DNA of 64,000 bases, from assembly GCF_001949145.1 (NCBI RefSeq), contig NW_019091405.1, positions 127,639 through 191,638 of the forward strand, written 5' to 3'. Source of the stretch: Acanthaster planci (taxonomy: Eukaryota; Echinodermata; Asteroidea; Valvatida; Acanthasteridae). Numbering within the stretch: position 1 is the stretch's first letter; the number at the start of each line of letters is the position of its first letter. A model generated the notes under the pieces. It did no database searches. It was not told the origin of the DNA and saw only the letters and a list, made by a program, of their open reading frames with translations. Positions 11,196 to 23,062 of this stretch are shown here, piece after piece. The translations under genes and the position numbers were made by a program.

Positions 11196-12553
11196 ATACG
11201 ATACCTCAATATTACAATGTTAATAAATGGGAAATATTTTTGTCTGTTAATCGTCAAGGGGTGCCATCATGTTTTACATGTACCAGTGGGTTTTTTTTTT
11301 TTTTTTACTTCCACATGGACCGGTACTTTGCAGGAAGCTTGTGGGTTTTAGTCCTATTCAAGTAGGCAACAGATTTCTTCTTTCTATGAGATGCTTCGAT
11401 AGGCCTACAGCATTTTTTTGCTGGCAAAGGCCTTATGAAACCTAGGTTCAGAATATGAATGCTCTCAGTTCCATCACCCATCAGCCGTCTTGAGGATAAG
11501 TTCAGTTGTGCCGATAGATTTTATTCTTGCTGCATTTTCTTGCTTTCTTACAAAGAAGACAGCACAGTACAGGGCTCTTGGCAAGAATGCACAAAGCATT
11601 GGTTGGTCGCCCTTTGTTTTTCCCTTCTAGAGAGCTTGATGTACATGCAAATGTACATGTACATGTATTTGTGCAGCTGCTAGTTACTTTCAGTTGAATG
11701 AGCACAATCCCTATATCTGTATGCTGGGTGTGCGCAGCACTGATGTGTCTGTAAATTAAAAGGCTCCATCAAATTCATAACTTGAAAATTATGTGTGCAG
11801 ACATCAGGTGGGAAGGACGTGTTCCAGATCAGTTGATCCGACAATTAATGATCCGGCGTGCTTGTATGACTTGCTTAGAACAACTACCGGTATCATCAGA
11901 TTAAAAGGACACATTCCTGTATGCAGAGTCTTGTCAATATTTGTTTTCGGAAACCACTAGGCTCCATTTACATATGTACAATGCATCGCCAAGACATGAA
12001 ATATATTTGGCCACATCCTTTAAAATCTGGAATCATAATCTCTTTCGTACACAAGGCATACAGTGAAAGTGTGTACAGATCTGTACGTGCGCTGTTATTG
12101 GATGGGCAGGCCTGCATCTGTACAGGTGTACATGTACATGTACACGTCCGCGTACGTGCATGCATAATGCTGAACACGTACATGTACTGTAAATGTGTAC
12201 AAGTAGGCACACATTCATGCACATGCATACACTGTCATTCTGTTGCAAGTAATCTGTGGTCATTGCTGGATGATTATTGGTACACTGTATACATGTATAA
12301 TGAGAAAGAATGTTCTTCAGCTGAATCACGTACAAAGATACATAATCATAATCCTACCAGTGTTCTAGCAATTTATTTCCATATCAATCCATCAGCCTGC
12401 ATACAGAAAAAAGTACTATTCACCACCTCTCCACTTCTTCCTGTTAACATTTTCCTTTGTAAACACAGTCCAGCAGCCCCTACGTGTATGTGATTGGAAT
12501 TACTGGAATGCATTCGGAGCACATTTCAGGACAGATTATTGGGATATTCCCCC

Positions 12554-13855
12554 CAGGGTTGGCTGATTTATATCGCTTTGATTAAATCACCGATTCAAAT
12601 CAAATAATTTTTTTTTAAATCATCGATTTGAATCAACATATTCAATTTTCAAAAAAGGCAAAAATGTTTTAATTTTAAAATTGTTTCGACTGACTGGCTT
12701 CTTTTTGCAGGTTTTGCATATTTTAAACTACAAATCTGCTTCTGTGAGCCTTTCAGGTCCCAGTATTGATAAAAAGTATGAATGCATATGTCTTACACAC
12801 CAGGGTTGATGATTTTTTTTCGTTCAATTCAAGCCACTTGTTTTGATTTAAATTTGCTTTTTGGATTCAGTGAATGAATTTGATATGAAGGATTTATGAT
12901 CATGATTTAATTTTACTTCATTTGAATTGCCCACTTAGAGTTTGACATGGTGGAATATCAGTGTACATGTACACTGTACATTCTTCTAAGTACTGGAACA
13001 ACCTCCCCTATGAGATGTTTTAAGTTGCAGGTAACATCAACCTTTTGTCTCTACAAGTACATATGTATTTTATTGAGATTAGAAATATTCGGTCATTATG
13101 CAGTGAAACATGCACCAGTAACAATATGCTTTTAATAAAGTGATATGTAATCAAACCTAAGTCATTGCTCTTTTAATCACAAAGGAGCTGAATCACAAAC
13201 AAAACGAGACTACTTTTTGTGCATACATGTACGGTACTAGGGCAATGTAACATACCAGTCTATACGTACATGTACATGTAGCATGTAAAATACATGTACT
13301 TGTGGTGAATCGCATGTTCTTCACTCATTAGTTACTTGATACATGTAGAAGTACCCTGTTAACAAATTCTTGTGAACTCTAGTTTTGTCAAAACTTAGAG
13401 TTTGGTTAAAACCTGGTACACACTTTATCCTTAGTACATGTACATGTACCATACATGTGCATGTACCGTACCTTTCTCTGAAGGAAGTGTCGTCTCTGCT
13501 GGTACAGCTGTACATGTACATGTACATGTACTGGTAGGTGCTATACTGCATGCATTTCACTGGGTTTAGACAATATTCAAGGTGGTTTGTGAATTTAGTC
13601 AATTTCTTGATTTAAATTCTTAATTCAAGTCTAGATTTGTTAAATTGTTTAGCAAAAGAGATAAATGAATGGAAATTAATACACATGCATCTACATGTAA
13701 TTTGCTCCCATTTGAAAAGATAATTGAGCCAAAATGTCTCCAATTTTCATAAAGATTAAAAAAATCTGATTTAAATTTTCAAAAATCTGATTTAAATAAA
13801 AAACCATATGATTTGAATTATTTTTTATAAAATAAAAAAAAAATCCCCAACCCTG
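12554..13855. mobile_element. Non-autonomous hAT-like DNA transposon, 1.3 kb
   Basis: The left end CAGGGTTGG (12554) and right end CCAACCCTG (ending 13855) are terminal inverted repeats. Flanking octamers ATTCCCCC (12546-12553) and ATTTCCCC (13856-13863) differ at one base and look like an 8-bp target-site duplication, the hAT signature. Subterminal regions are rich in TTTAAATC/GATTTAAA in opposite orientation, which allows long-arm pairing. The interior has TACATGTA runs and no transposase frame. An internal CAGGGTTGATGATTTT near 12803 may be a nested or duplicated end. Confidence 0.8.
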
Positions 13856-14404
13856 ATTTCCCCCCTTCCTTTTTTAAACTGCTTGTCACTTTCTCGAATA
13901 AGCTTGTTGGGAAATGCCAAGAGGCTAAAGTACCTGTGGGTAGAAAAATTAGCTGTCTGGTCTGTGGATGAGTTGTTTTATGGGAATTCCATTGGTCTGC
14001 ATCATGTCAGGATAAAAATTAATAAAACTAGCTAAGATACGACCCTTGGAATTACATGTCTTTGTTTGGGAAGAAAGTTTGATCTCATGACATAAATTTG
14101 TTGCTCTTTAGAAGCACATTGTCAAATGTTGAAATTGCAAATCAGGGCCATTATTCTCATTTCATTTTTACATGCGTCTTGTTTTGTCATTAATTAGTGA
14201 TTTTATTTGATTCTTATGCCTTCATTGATTACAATGGTGATTTCATGAAAAAGAATTCTTTCAAACTAAATCAGTTTTTCTAGTTGAAGTCGAGGGAAAA
14301 ATTCAACATTCAAAAATTTGATTTACTGTCCTTCAGCGTCTGTCGCAACACCCATAATTCTCTATATTTGAAAGCAACTGAATTACCTTGGTGGATCCAT
14401 TTTC

Positions 14405-14665
14405 TTAGTGGTTATCTGCCCCGAGCTGAATTGCACTCCCAATCGGCAAAAGAAAGACAGGTGGTTACAAGCGGGTTCTTGCACGCATTCTGCTTGTACG
14501 CAAAGACCATACATGCCTGAATAAAATAGTTACACGTACTCAGTGTTCTCCGCGTCAAACGCGTATATACCTGCGCGCCTCATGGCACGCCTAAGCGTTG
14601 AGTACCAAAAATAAACATGCCCTCATTTGTTCAGCTTGGAGCGGATTACGAGGGGGCGATGTGTA
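14405..14665 (+). repeat. Dispersed repeat family B, copy 1
   Basis: The segment reading GAGCTGAATTGCACTCCCAA, then AAAGACAGGT, TTGAGTACCAAAAA and CAGCTTGGAGCGG matches the reverse complement of 19188-19406 almost end to end. It is CpG-richer than its flanks. It has no coding similarity that I recognise. Confidence 0.8.
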
Positions 14666-17072
14666 CAAGACATTGTATGGACTGGTACGTTTACATGTAC
14701 AGTACCTGATAGACATCCAAACACCACTAAGCTGCCTGAAAATGGTGACCGTTATCCCCCATAATCATCTTGTGAAGCATGGAGAAAAGTATGCATTCAC
14801 ACAAAACACGAGGGCTGTACATCCAGACTACCGGTAGATACAGCACCAGGCCCATTGACGTCAGGAACGGAGTTATTGGACTGAATATAGGCTTAATGTG
14901 AAACGGTAAATCAGATCCAACGTTTATGCCCATGGTTTACTGGTGAGCATTTTGGGAAAGACGGAATTAAAAAAGACATTTGAATGTTTTTCTCCCCCCC
15001 CCACTTTTTTTCCTGTGAAGTTGGGGTTTCTTCCGTATGGGTACCTGGCTACCGTTGTTTCTACTTTGATAGGGTACCCATTTCCCTTGCATGTGAATAC
15101 ATGTACATGTATGAAAAGTACAGCACGGTGCGCACCACTGTAAAGTATCAGTTCTATACGCCACCAAGATGTCAGGAGGAAAACTAGAAGAAAAACAAAA
15201 AGAATGCTGAAATTGGCAGATCTCTTTCTTGGAAATCAGAATAGCCATTGGATTGAAGGATGGCAGATTGGGCTTTAAGGTGTGCACCTTCCTTCCCCAA
15301 CCCATCGTCACTGACTGTACTGGGGATAATTCTAGCATTCATTCTTCTAAAAAAAGAGAAAAAGGAAACAAAAAGGTGCTGCCTGCTAGATGGAATCCTT
15401 TCAAAGAAATTGGATACCGTTGTACATGTACCGTAACTCTGAAGTCACAGATGCAGGTACGTACATGTACGTATACATACTGTAACATGTGTGGACTTAA
15501 GCTACATGTACATGTACAATAATTTGGTGTAGATCATTCAATCAGTTTACATCACCAATTGTTTGTGTGCACGTTTTGCTGCAAGCCCCGCTTTCACATT
15601 TACCAGTAATTTACGTCCCCAGGGGTTGGCTTGGGCTTCGCAGTTACTGCCTGGTAACAGGTACTGTACCAGTACCCACGTACCGGTACACTATGTACAT
15701 GTACATGGCTTGGTGGGCTTATGCATACAAATACAGGTACCAGCACATTTTCATGTCGGAGTACTTTTGCTGAAAATTAGGCCTGTGTACGGAAACATGT
15801 ACATGTATTCACATGGAAAAGAAATTGCACTACTGTAAGTGTACGAATAAAATTATAGATTTCTGTGCAGTGCGACTAACCCATCGATTGAAGCAGAGGA
15901 AATACATGTAGCAGTATTTAATTGAGAATTGCACAGCCGTGGAAATTTGAAAAACGGGGGGGGGAGAGAAGGAGGGGCTGACACCAATATAAGTACATGA
16001 ATTTCTGTGTGTTAACCGCTGGTAATGGGGATCACAAGTGTTCATATAAATTCTTGCATACGTTGCTGTAAGAGTACGTCGTGTTTGCATCAAAATTCAT
16101 TTTGAAAATTGGGGTGCAAGCATTTTAAATCTCACGTGTCAAGTGTTAAAAAGTGAAGACGTTGTGATCGTTTTGAAAAAGATGATTGAAACAATAATGG
16201 TCAGGACTGCTAATTTCTTACAATTTCTAATTTACATGTAAACTGTTGCTGTTACTTCACTTGTCTCATTAATTATTGGCAAATGGTCTTTTCTGGCCGT
16301 GCTCTGCAGATCTGGAATCCTTCTTCAAAGCTGAGCAGATATTGGGCTGAGTGTGCCAGATTCTTGTATCTAGAGCTACATGCAGCATGTCCTGGTCAGC
16401 AGGTTTCCAATACTCAAAGCTTCCTCTCTGTCTCAGGCTTCATCTCTAAAATCGATCCCCAAAGAGTGGGCCTGCCATTAGAACAGAACAAAATAAATCT
16501 AGCAAAAATACCTCAATATTTGGCTACGTTGCATGTACACCGTACAGTGTATAGTACTTCAATCTGATTTATTACGGAGCAACCTCAACGTCAGGGGATT
16601 ACAAATGGGACCTAAGCCTGAGACAGAGACAAAGCCGAGTAATAAAAACTGTCTCTACATGTACATGTACATGTAGGCTCATGCTGACAACATACATGTA
16701 CAATCCACATGTATGCATAGCCGTAGCCCAGCCAACTCGTTTTGGATATAGGCTATATCCCTGCTTCTCTGTCGGTTGAAGTATGGTATTTCCATTTCTC
16801 ATTTGATACACAGTGTTTTAGTCGTTATCCTTGTCACGACATACTGCTGCATACCCCAGTACATCATGTACTGGTACATGTATCGTACCTGTACCTAACA
16901 ATTGTGTACAAGTGACTGTTGTTACTGCACATTTACATGTACAGTATGTACATACAGTATACCGGTATGTTGATTGTTTTCGCATGGGTTCAGTTGTAAA
17001 TGAGGATTACATGTACATATGTATCCTCTCTACATGTATGGACTGGAGTGCATGCAGTAAGTTCTCAGGATT

Positions 17073-17185
17073 AAGTACACTGTACATGTACATGTATGTA
17101 TATGTACATGTACATGTATGTGCCAGAACACATGTACCGGTATGCATGTACATGTACATGTACATGTTTATACATGTACAAACAA
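17073..17185. repeat. Densest TACATGTA cluster
   Basis: About 110 bp are almost wholly made of GTACAT/ATGTAC steps, with a single ACCGGTATGC interruption. Overlapping open frames on both strands here are artefacts of the repeat. Confidence 0.9.
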
Positions 17186-17539
17186 GTGTACACATTTGAA
17201 AAGCATGTTCATGTATAGATCTGCATAATCATGTCTGAATACACTACAGTGTACGGTAGTACAATGTACCAGTACATGTATTTTTATAAAATTTCAAACA
17301 ACCATATGTGTATGTCAACGCTGATCTCCCACGGGTCCCAGCAAATTCAATTCATACACAGTTAAATTGCATCCCATAAAAATTATGGTTAACACAGTGA
17401 AGCTGAGAATTTGAACAGTGAAAGGAAAATAAGTATATATATATGTATATATGTAGCCTCTGTACACATACACGTATCAGGTGTTTCCATGCCAAATTCC
17501 TCAGTCCGAGAATTGAATTACTTCTAATTATAATGGACT

Positions 17540-17960
17540 TCTTCTTGTCACCTAATATTAGGCTCTATCGACCTGGCAACAAAGCAGATCCTTCTCGCTT
17601 CGTCTGCTGGCAATATTCTGTCATTTTGTGCAAGCATGTGTCCAGTAACGGATCCCTTTGTGCCGGGCAGGAGATGACGTTACGTATTTTTTTCACCTGG
17701 CTGTCTTTTCTTCACTCCATTCATTGACTAGGGTAGGATCATGGACGCACCACCAACAATGGTGTCTCCCCTTGCCTGCTCTGGAAGGTGGGGTTGTTTT
17801 ACACCTGACTGAAATCTGAGGGAGGTAGATGGAGCGGACGCGACAAGGTGGCATTCCTTGCCGAATTTTTTACTCTGGAATGGCCGAGGTTGGCTGTATG
17901 TGGATTGGCATTAGAGGTTGCTACACTGACCGCTAGAATTTCATGCGGCTTCTCTGGAGG
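17540..17960. promoter_or_regulatory. Candidate intronic cis-regulatory block
   Basis: This is a 400-bp octamer-free stretch of higher CpG content with a bZIP-like ATGACGTTACGTA near 17675. It has no frame resembling protein. The call is compositional only. Confidence 0.18.
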
Positions 17961-18604
17961 GAAACAATTTCTGTCTTGAGTCTGGGGCAATGCCCATCTT
18001 CTGTCTACATGTATATTGCTGTGATCCTTTACAGTACATGTATTGTTAAAGCCTTTCAAACTAGTGTTTCCCCTGCCTATTCAAGTGTGAGGCAGCTCAC
18101 TGATTTCAGTCACCACCTCCAGCTTTCTTTTGAATTTCACCACCTCACACTTAAAATAGACCAAGATGAATGGAAAAAGCAAAATAACTACATGTACGTG
18201 TAAGATATATTGAAGTAGAGTACATGTAGATCAGTTTTAAATCATTCAGAATGGTAGAGAGGGAGACAATGTATACAAGAATAGGGGAAATTTGGAGTAA
18301 ATGTACAGTTGAAAACACTCACTTTTGTTTAAAGCTCTGGAATTTTGGCAAAATTTGTTTGACCACCCAGCTTACACATACATGTATCAGTACGCCAGGG
18401 GAAACCCTGTTTCAAACCTTCAAAGTCTTCAGTGTTAGATAAATTTTTACGCACACACATATGAAAGGCTCCCTTCCATAATCTTTGTCAAGGAATTAGG
18501 GGGTTTGGAGGAAATCAGCTTGAAAAAAAATTAGTTTGGCTCGCTATGCATGGAGATTGCTTTTTAGGGTTCTGTTACACCTCTTTTTTCCTCAGGAAAA
18601 TGAG

Positions 18605-18985
18605 ATGTACCTGTTACAAAATAACACAGCCAGGCTTGTCATCTGCTCCAAGAAGCTGTTCCATATATCACACCCATCTTGAAACAGCTCCACTGGTTTC
18701 CAGTTGAGCAGAGAATTAAGCTCTTCATGGTGTCTCACCTTTATACAGCATTGATTTGGTTCAGCCCTGTATTCTTTCTGGAAGTAATTTGCGGTCAAAC
18801 AGTAAGCTTCTTTTGGTTGAAGACTGGACCAACCAATTTATGGGGGTCTCACTCATTTCGACTGGCTGCACTACAGATTTGGCATAATCTTCCCACTTCC
18901 GTACACTGCCAGAACTGTTGACTCTTTGGAAACATATTCAAGTCAATGCTAAAAACACATCTCCTTGCCACACTGTAGTTTTGAA
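18605..18985 (+). mobile_element. Degraded LINE (CR1/L2-type) ORF2 C-terminal remnant
   Basis: Three frames in succession give the familiar end of a non-LTR reverse transcriptase ORF. LLQNNTARLVICSKKL starts at 18611, LKQLHWFPVEQRIKL at about 18679, GSHSFRLAALQIWHNLP at about 18845, and FKSMLKTHLL follows in a third frame. These correspond to the LQN-AARL, LHWLPV-QRI, R-F--AAP-LWN-LP and FKS-LKTHL blocks seen in CR1-like elements. Frameshifts and internal stops show the copy is dead. The upstream polymerase domain is absent (5' truncation). Confidence 0.88.
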
Positions 18986-19187
18986 CCGTCTTGTTTATGT
19001 ACAATCATTGACATTCAGACGACAGACTGGGATAGTGGTGGAAATCAGAGCAAGCACCATGAGCACCTTCTATGTACATGTACATGTAGACGACTTCAGT
19101 ACTATACATGTACTGTTAGTGTTTATCTACATGTACATGTATAGTAACACATGTCAGGCACAAGTGTCCCCGGCCGGTAAAAGTAAC

Positions 19188-19406
19188 TGTCACAATCCCC
19201 TCCGAGCAGAACGAAAGAGGGCGTGTTTTTTGGTACTCAATGCATAGGCGCACATGCGAGTTTGACATGGAGCACGTTGAGTACGCGTAAATAATTTATT
19301 CCGGCTTATGTGGTCTTTGCAGAACATGTGCAAGAACTCGCTTGTGGTTACCTGTCTTTCTCTCACCAATTGGGGGTGCACTTCAGCTTGGGGCGGATAG
19401 CAGTGT
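19188..19406 (-). repeat. Dispersed repeat family B, copy 2 (inverted relative to copy 1)
   Basis: Its reverse complement follows 14405-14665 through GAAAGACAGGT, CAAGCGAGTTCTTGCAC, TTGAGTACCAAAAA and the CAGCTTGGGGCGGA end block. With copy 1 it forms a 4.5-kb-spaced inverted pair that encloses the LINE remnant. Confidence 0.8.
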
Positions 19407-19864
19407 TTCCTTAAGAGTCCTTCTGTTTTGCCATGCCTTGAGCACCCCACAACCTGTTCTTCAAGTGTACCATGGAGGCTATAACTGGATTGAGATCAGA
19501 GAGTGATATCCATTTGGAACAAACCTCAGTGTCCATTTTCATGGCAAAACTGATGGGCAGATTTTGTTTCATCCACTTTTAACTGCAAAAGGGACCGAAG
19601 ACTTTGAAAGAACGCACTGTACAAAAAAAATCTCTACTCTCAATGCCTACATTCCTATTCCTAAGGACAGAATTCTTTTTGTGGGCATTGAAACACTGGC
19701 AGAAATTTATAACCATTTAGGGGGAGGGGGAGGCTCTGTTAACTTAAATGGTTCCCTTTACTGTGTTGTTTGTTACACACAGATGTCATGGTACCCGGTA
19801 GCTTGATTACAGCGAATCTGAGGGTGCTGCATGAAAACATGCGCAGCACTATAAAATCTGTGAT

Positions 19865-20150
19865 GTCACACTACAGCCTGTCAACCCAGGTTGAACTCAA
19901 CCCTGGGGAACCCATGACCGCCCTGGGTTGAAAATCTGATTTTTCAGCCCCACATTCAACCCAGAGCTGTTTCACACATGTTTTGTGTGAATCGAGCTTA
20001 TCCGGGTGAATTCAACCTGGAAATGAGCATGAAAAATTTCCGACCCGGGTTGGAAATTCTCATCCCTGGTCTGGAGTGGATTGAGTACAACCCGGGTTGA
20101 AATCAATCTCGAGGTTGACGCAGGGTTGGTGCGGGGTTGAAGATTTTCAA
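19865..20150. repeat. Cluster of AACCCGGGTTGA-type palindromes
   Basis: At least eight copies or half copies of CAACCC/GGGTTGA lie in direct and inverted orientation, including ACAACCCGGGTTGA near 20089 and CCAGGTTGAACTCAACCCTGG near 19885. The GC-richer block is bounded by AT-rich sequence and has no gene. It is probably a foldback-type repeat. Confidence 0.65.
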
Positions 20151-22567
20151 GTATGAATCGTCGCCAGTTATCAACCCCAAGATTTGTCTAGTGTTTATTA
20201 GTGAACAGTCTACCAAGGGCATGACAATCCTGTTACACTGTACCATGGCTTCCTGTGAATCAGAGTGCAAAATTTCCTCGATTAAGAACTGTTCACCTGC
20301 CAACCTGATGTTTTCTCAGATGTTCATGTCCGCCAGATGGATTCCACCGAGCAAATAATTTTTTTGGACACCCCTGTACATGTTTGGGATCATTCTCAAG
20401 ACATCTGAGTGTCAACTTCTCCTCTGTATTTCACACCACAAATCAAATAAATTCCAATCATGAGGTGCAGGCCCATATAATGTGCAGTACCTTTGAGCTA
20501 GTTTCTGGCTATCATTCACCACTGTAGCCAAATAGCAAATATTCACAAACCTTTGGCCACTGTCCTGAGCAGTTGGAGAGAAGCATATTGTGCAAAAAGG
20601 GCAGTTGGCCACAAGAATGTGAGAATGTGCAGTGTGTGTGTGCTGAAATATTAGCTACATGTACAGGTACATGTTGAATAAAAGTGTTCTAGCTGGAACC
20701 CTATTTTGGGGTGTGTGATTGTCCATACAGCCCCACGGTTTTCAACTCAGATGTTGGACTTTGGCATTATATGGGGTGTCAAAATATAAAAAAATCTTTG
20801 TCTTCCATTGTGGAACGTATCATAGACTCAAAGAAATGAAAAGGAAACAATGGCATGTTAAAACAACAGGAGTGATTTACAGTAACCCTGCAACCACTGT
20901 GGCTCCATTTTTTGGCTTCCAAAGATGGCTGTCTTCTGTTTCAGTGCAGCGTACAACGCACGTGTAGGTTACATATTTGTACATAATAAGCTTCTAGGTT
21001 TTGAAGTTCCGGTATATTGGGTGATGTGACGACAGTGTGAAGGCTCTTGGTTAGTTCTCTTACTCTATGTCCACAAGTATTGTAGGGCCTCTAAAGACGA
21101 CACCTAGTGACTTCAACCCTCAGTCTTGGCACACTGTCCTGTCTGTAGATCAGCGGCTGTAGCTTGTTAAGTGTTCCATTCATGTACAGGTAGCTACTGA
21201 TGTCGAACTGCAATTTAGAAGTATAGACCTGCTGATAGCCGGAGAACCGAATAAATGGTGGGGCACACCATATTGTGAAGAGCTCGTGTTGTCCACTTTG
21301 ACACAAGTCCATGAATTGTGTTCAACCTCGTGGATAACGCAGGCATCACCAGCTTGTTTCCCCCTTCCTCTGGGACTTCATCAAATGCCACTGTTGGCAT
21401 CACAGCAGGCAAATCACGGCGTAAAAATTTCATCACTCTGTCATCTTCAGTTGCTTAGGATGTTTGTTTTGGTTCCTTGGCTTCCTCTCAGTTAATTCTG
21501 TGGATACTCTACTGATGCTGAGTGTGATTTGTTTCTCTCCATAGTTGGGAGTGAAAGCAAAGTGATTTGACGTCAGCAGTTCTTGTTTGATTGTGATGAT
21601 TGGCGTCATGCTGAAGACTCCACTCTGCATTGGGATTCATTTATGATGAATGAACCGGCTTCAGTGCTATCCGCATCATGCAAGAACCTCCTCTCTCACT
21701 GCTCTCTTCAATCTGAGACAATATCTGACCACTTTAACAAAAGTTCTAAGTATATACATACACATCATTCTTTTGCAAGATTCATTTCATTTTAAAATCG
21801 TTTTTATCTGCAATATAAATCAAATGCACCCGAACATTTTTTTGGGGGGGTCTGTAGAAAAGTAGAGAGGACAATTGATATATTCCCCCACTTTTTAAAG
21901 TGGGAGGGGGCTCCCTCACCGATTGACGTCCATGCAGTTATCTCTCAGCCGAAAATACCAGTACGTGTAAAACGAAAAGTTTATTCATGTCAAACATACC
22001 TCACGAATGGATATTCATACTACTTGTAGCTCCACGCATCGGTCTGATGTCATTTTTCTGTTCCGCTGTTGTGCCATGTCTTTCTTGAATGGAGAATCTT
22101 TGGCTTGGATTTTTATGCACTCCTAGACTTGTGTGGAGGTTGAGGAATGGGAGTGGGGGATCATTGGTGTGGCAGGTGTCAGTATGCAGTCACATCAGCC
22201 AACACCAAACATCTACGTTGGGGATTAGAAAGAAGCCTACATGTACATACCGGTATAACACGTACATTTGTGCGTGTAGAACAAGTGCACATACAGAGAT
22301 GTGTGGCACTCGTCAGAGGTACGGTATTTAGAGTCTTGGTAAAATTCCTCAGCGGTGGGGACCACTGAACTAGGGTTCAGAGGTGTTTTATCTTGTATGA
22401 AATGGAGAGCTGGTACCATCGTGAGCGCAATGCCTCGTTGACATCGTGTAAATTTAACCTACATGTAGGTTGGTTTATTTGAATGCTGTGTTGATGTACG
22501 CATATTAATATCCATCGATGACAGTAAAACGATTGTGTGAATTACATTTACATGTATTCATATATAC

Positions 22568-23062
22568 CCTGGACAGTTTTTCTATTCCTTTTGGTTTAAA
22601 CGCGTCACGTGAGCGTGTATTAACATTTGACAATGCCCGCTGAGAAGTGATGATGTCCGCTGCGTAAATCACGCACTGGCACCTGGATACGATACAGCTT
22701 TAATAATCGGGTGTGATTGGTCAGGAGTCTGTGTGCACACGGCGCGTTATCGACGTGCCACACCCATGTCAAGTTCAGACAACTTTCGAAAGGAATACAT
22801 AAATGGACAGGGATGCTGGGGAAAATAAAAGTAACATTTTAGAACAAAATTGTTGGAAATCCATCACTTGTTGACTTCTTTACTATTTGAATAAAAGGTA
22901 TTTATAGAGATGATTATCTGCTTGGCCAGTCTTAAACTAATGTTTAAGACCTTGCTCAGGAGAACGAATGCTGATAAGGCCCTCGCCTGTGGCTTGGGCA
23001 TTAGTCCCTTCCATTCTCCTGAGCCAGTCTTAAATGTACATTTAAGACCAGCCAAGCACATA
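22568..23062 (-). repeat. Dispersed repeat family C, copy 1 (about 500 bp)
   Basis: The reverse complement of this segment aligns along its length with 57321-57836. Shared blocks include TTGGCTGGTCTTAAAT, GCGTTCGTTCTCCTGAGC-like, TTTTGTTCTAAAATGTTACT, ACAGACTCCTGACCAATCA and GGAATAGAAAAACTGTCC. Near one end it contains a local inverted repeat built on TTAAGACTGGC. The CCAAT-like motif in a 500-bp unit would fit a solo LTR, but clean TG..CA ends and a target duplication were not seen, so a MITE is equally possible. Confidence 0.85.

Noticed and set aside
11921-12493. 190-codon plus-strand open frame
   Set aside because: Largely the translation of TGTACATGTACA runs and low-complexity AT sequence; overlapping long frames exist on the other strand for the same reason.
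16275-16490. Possible second LINE ORF2 fragment (FSGRALQIWNPSS resembles R-FQIWN-LP)
   Set aside because: Only one short block matches and no neighbouring conserved block follows, so chance cannot be excluded.
21091-21630. Three consecutive minus-strand frames that might be a broken gene
   Set aside because: Frames differ and no conserved block of a transposase, RT or host family was recognised in any of them.
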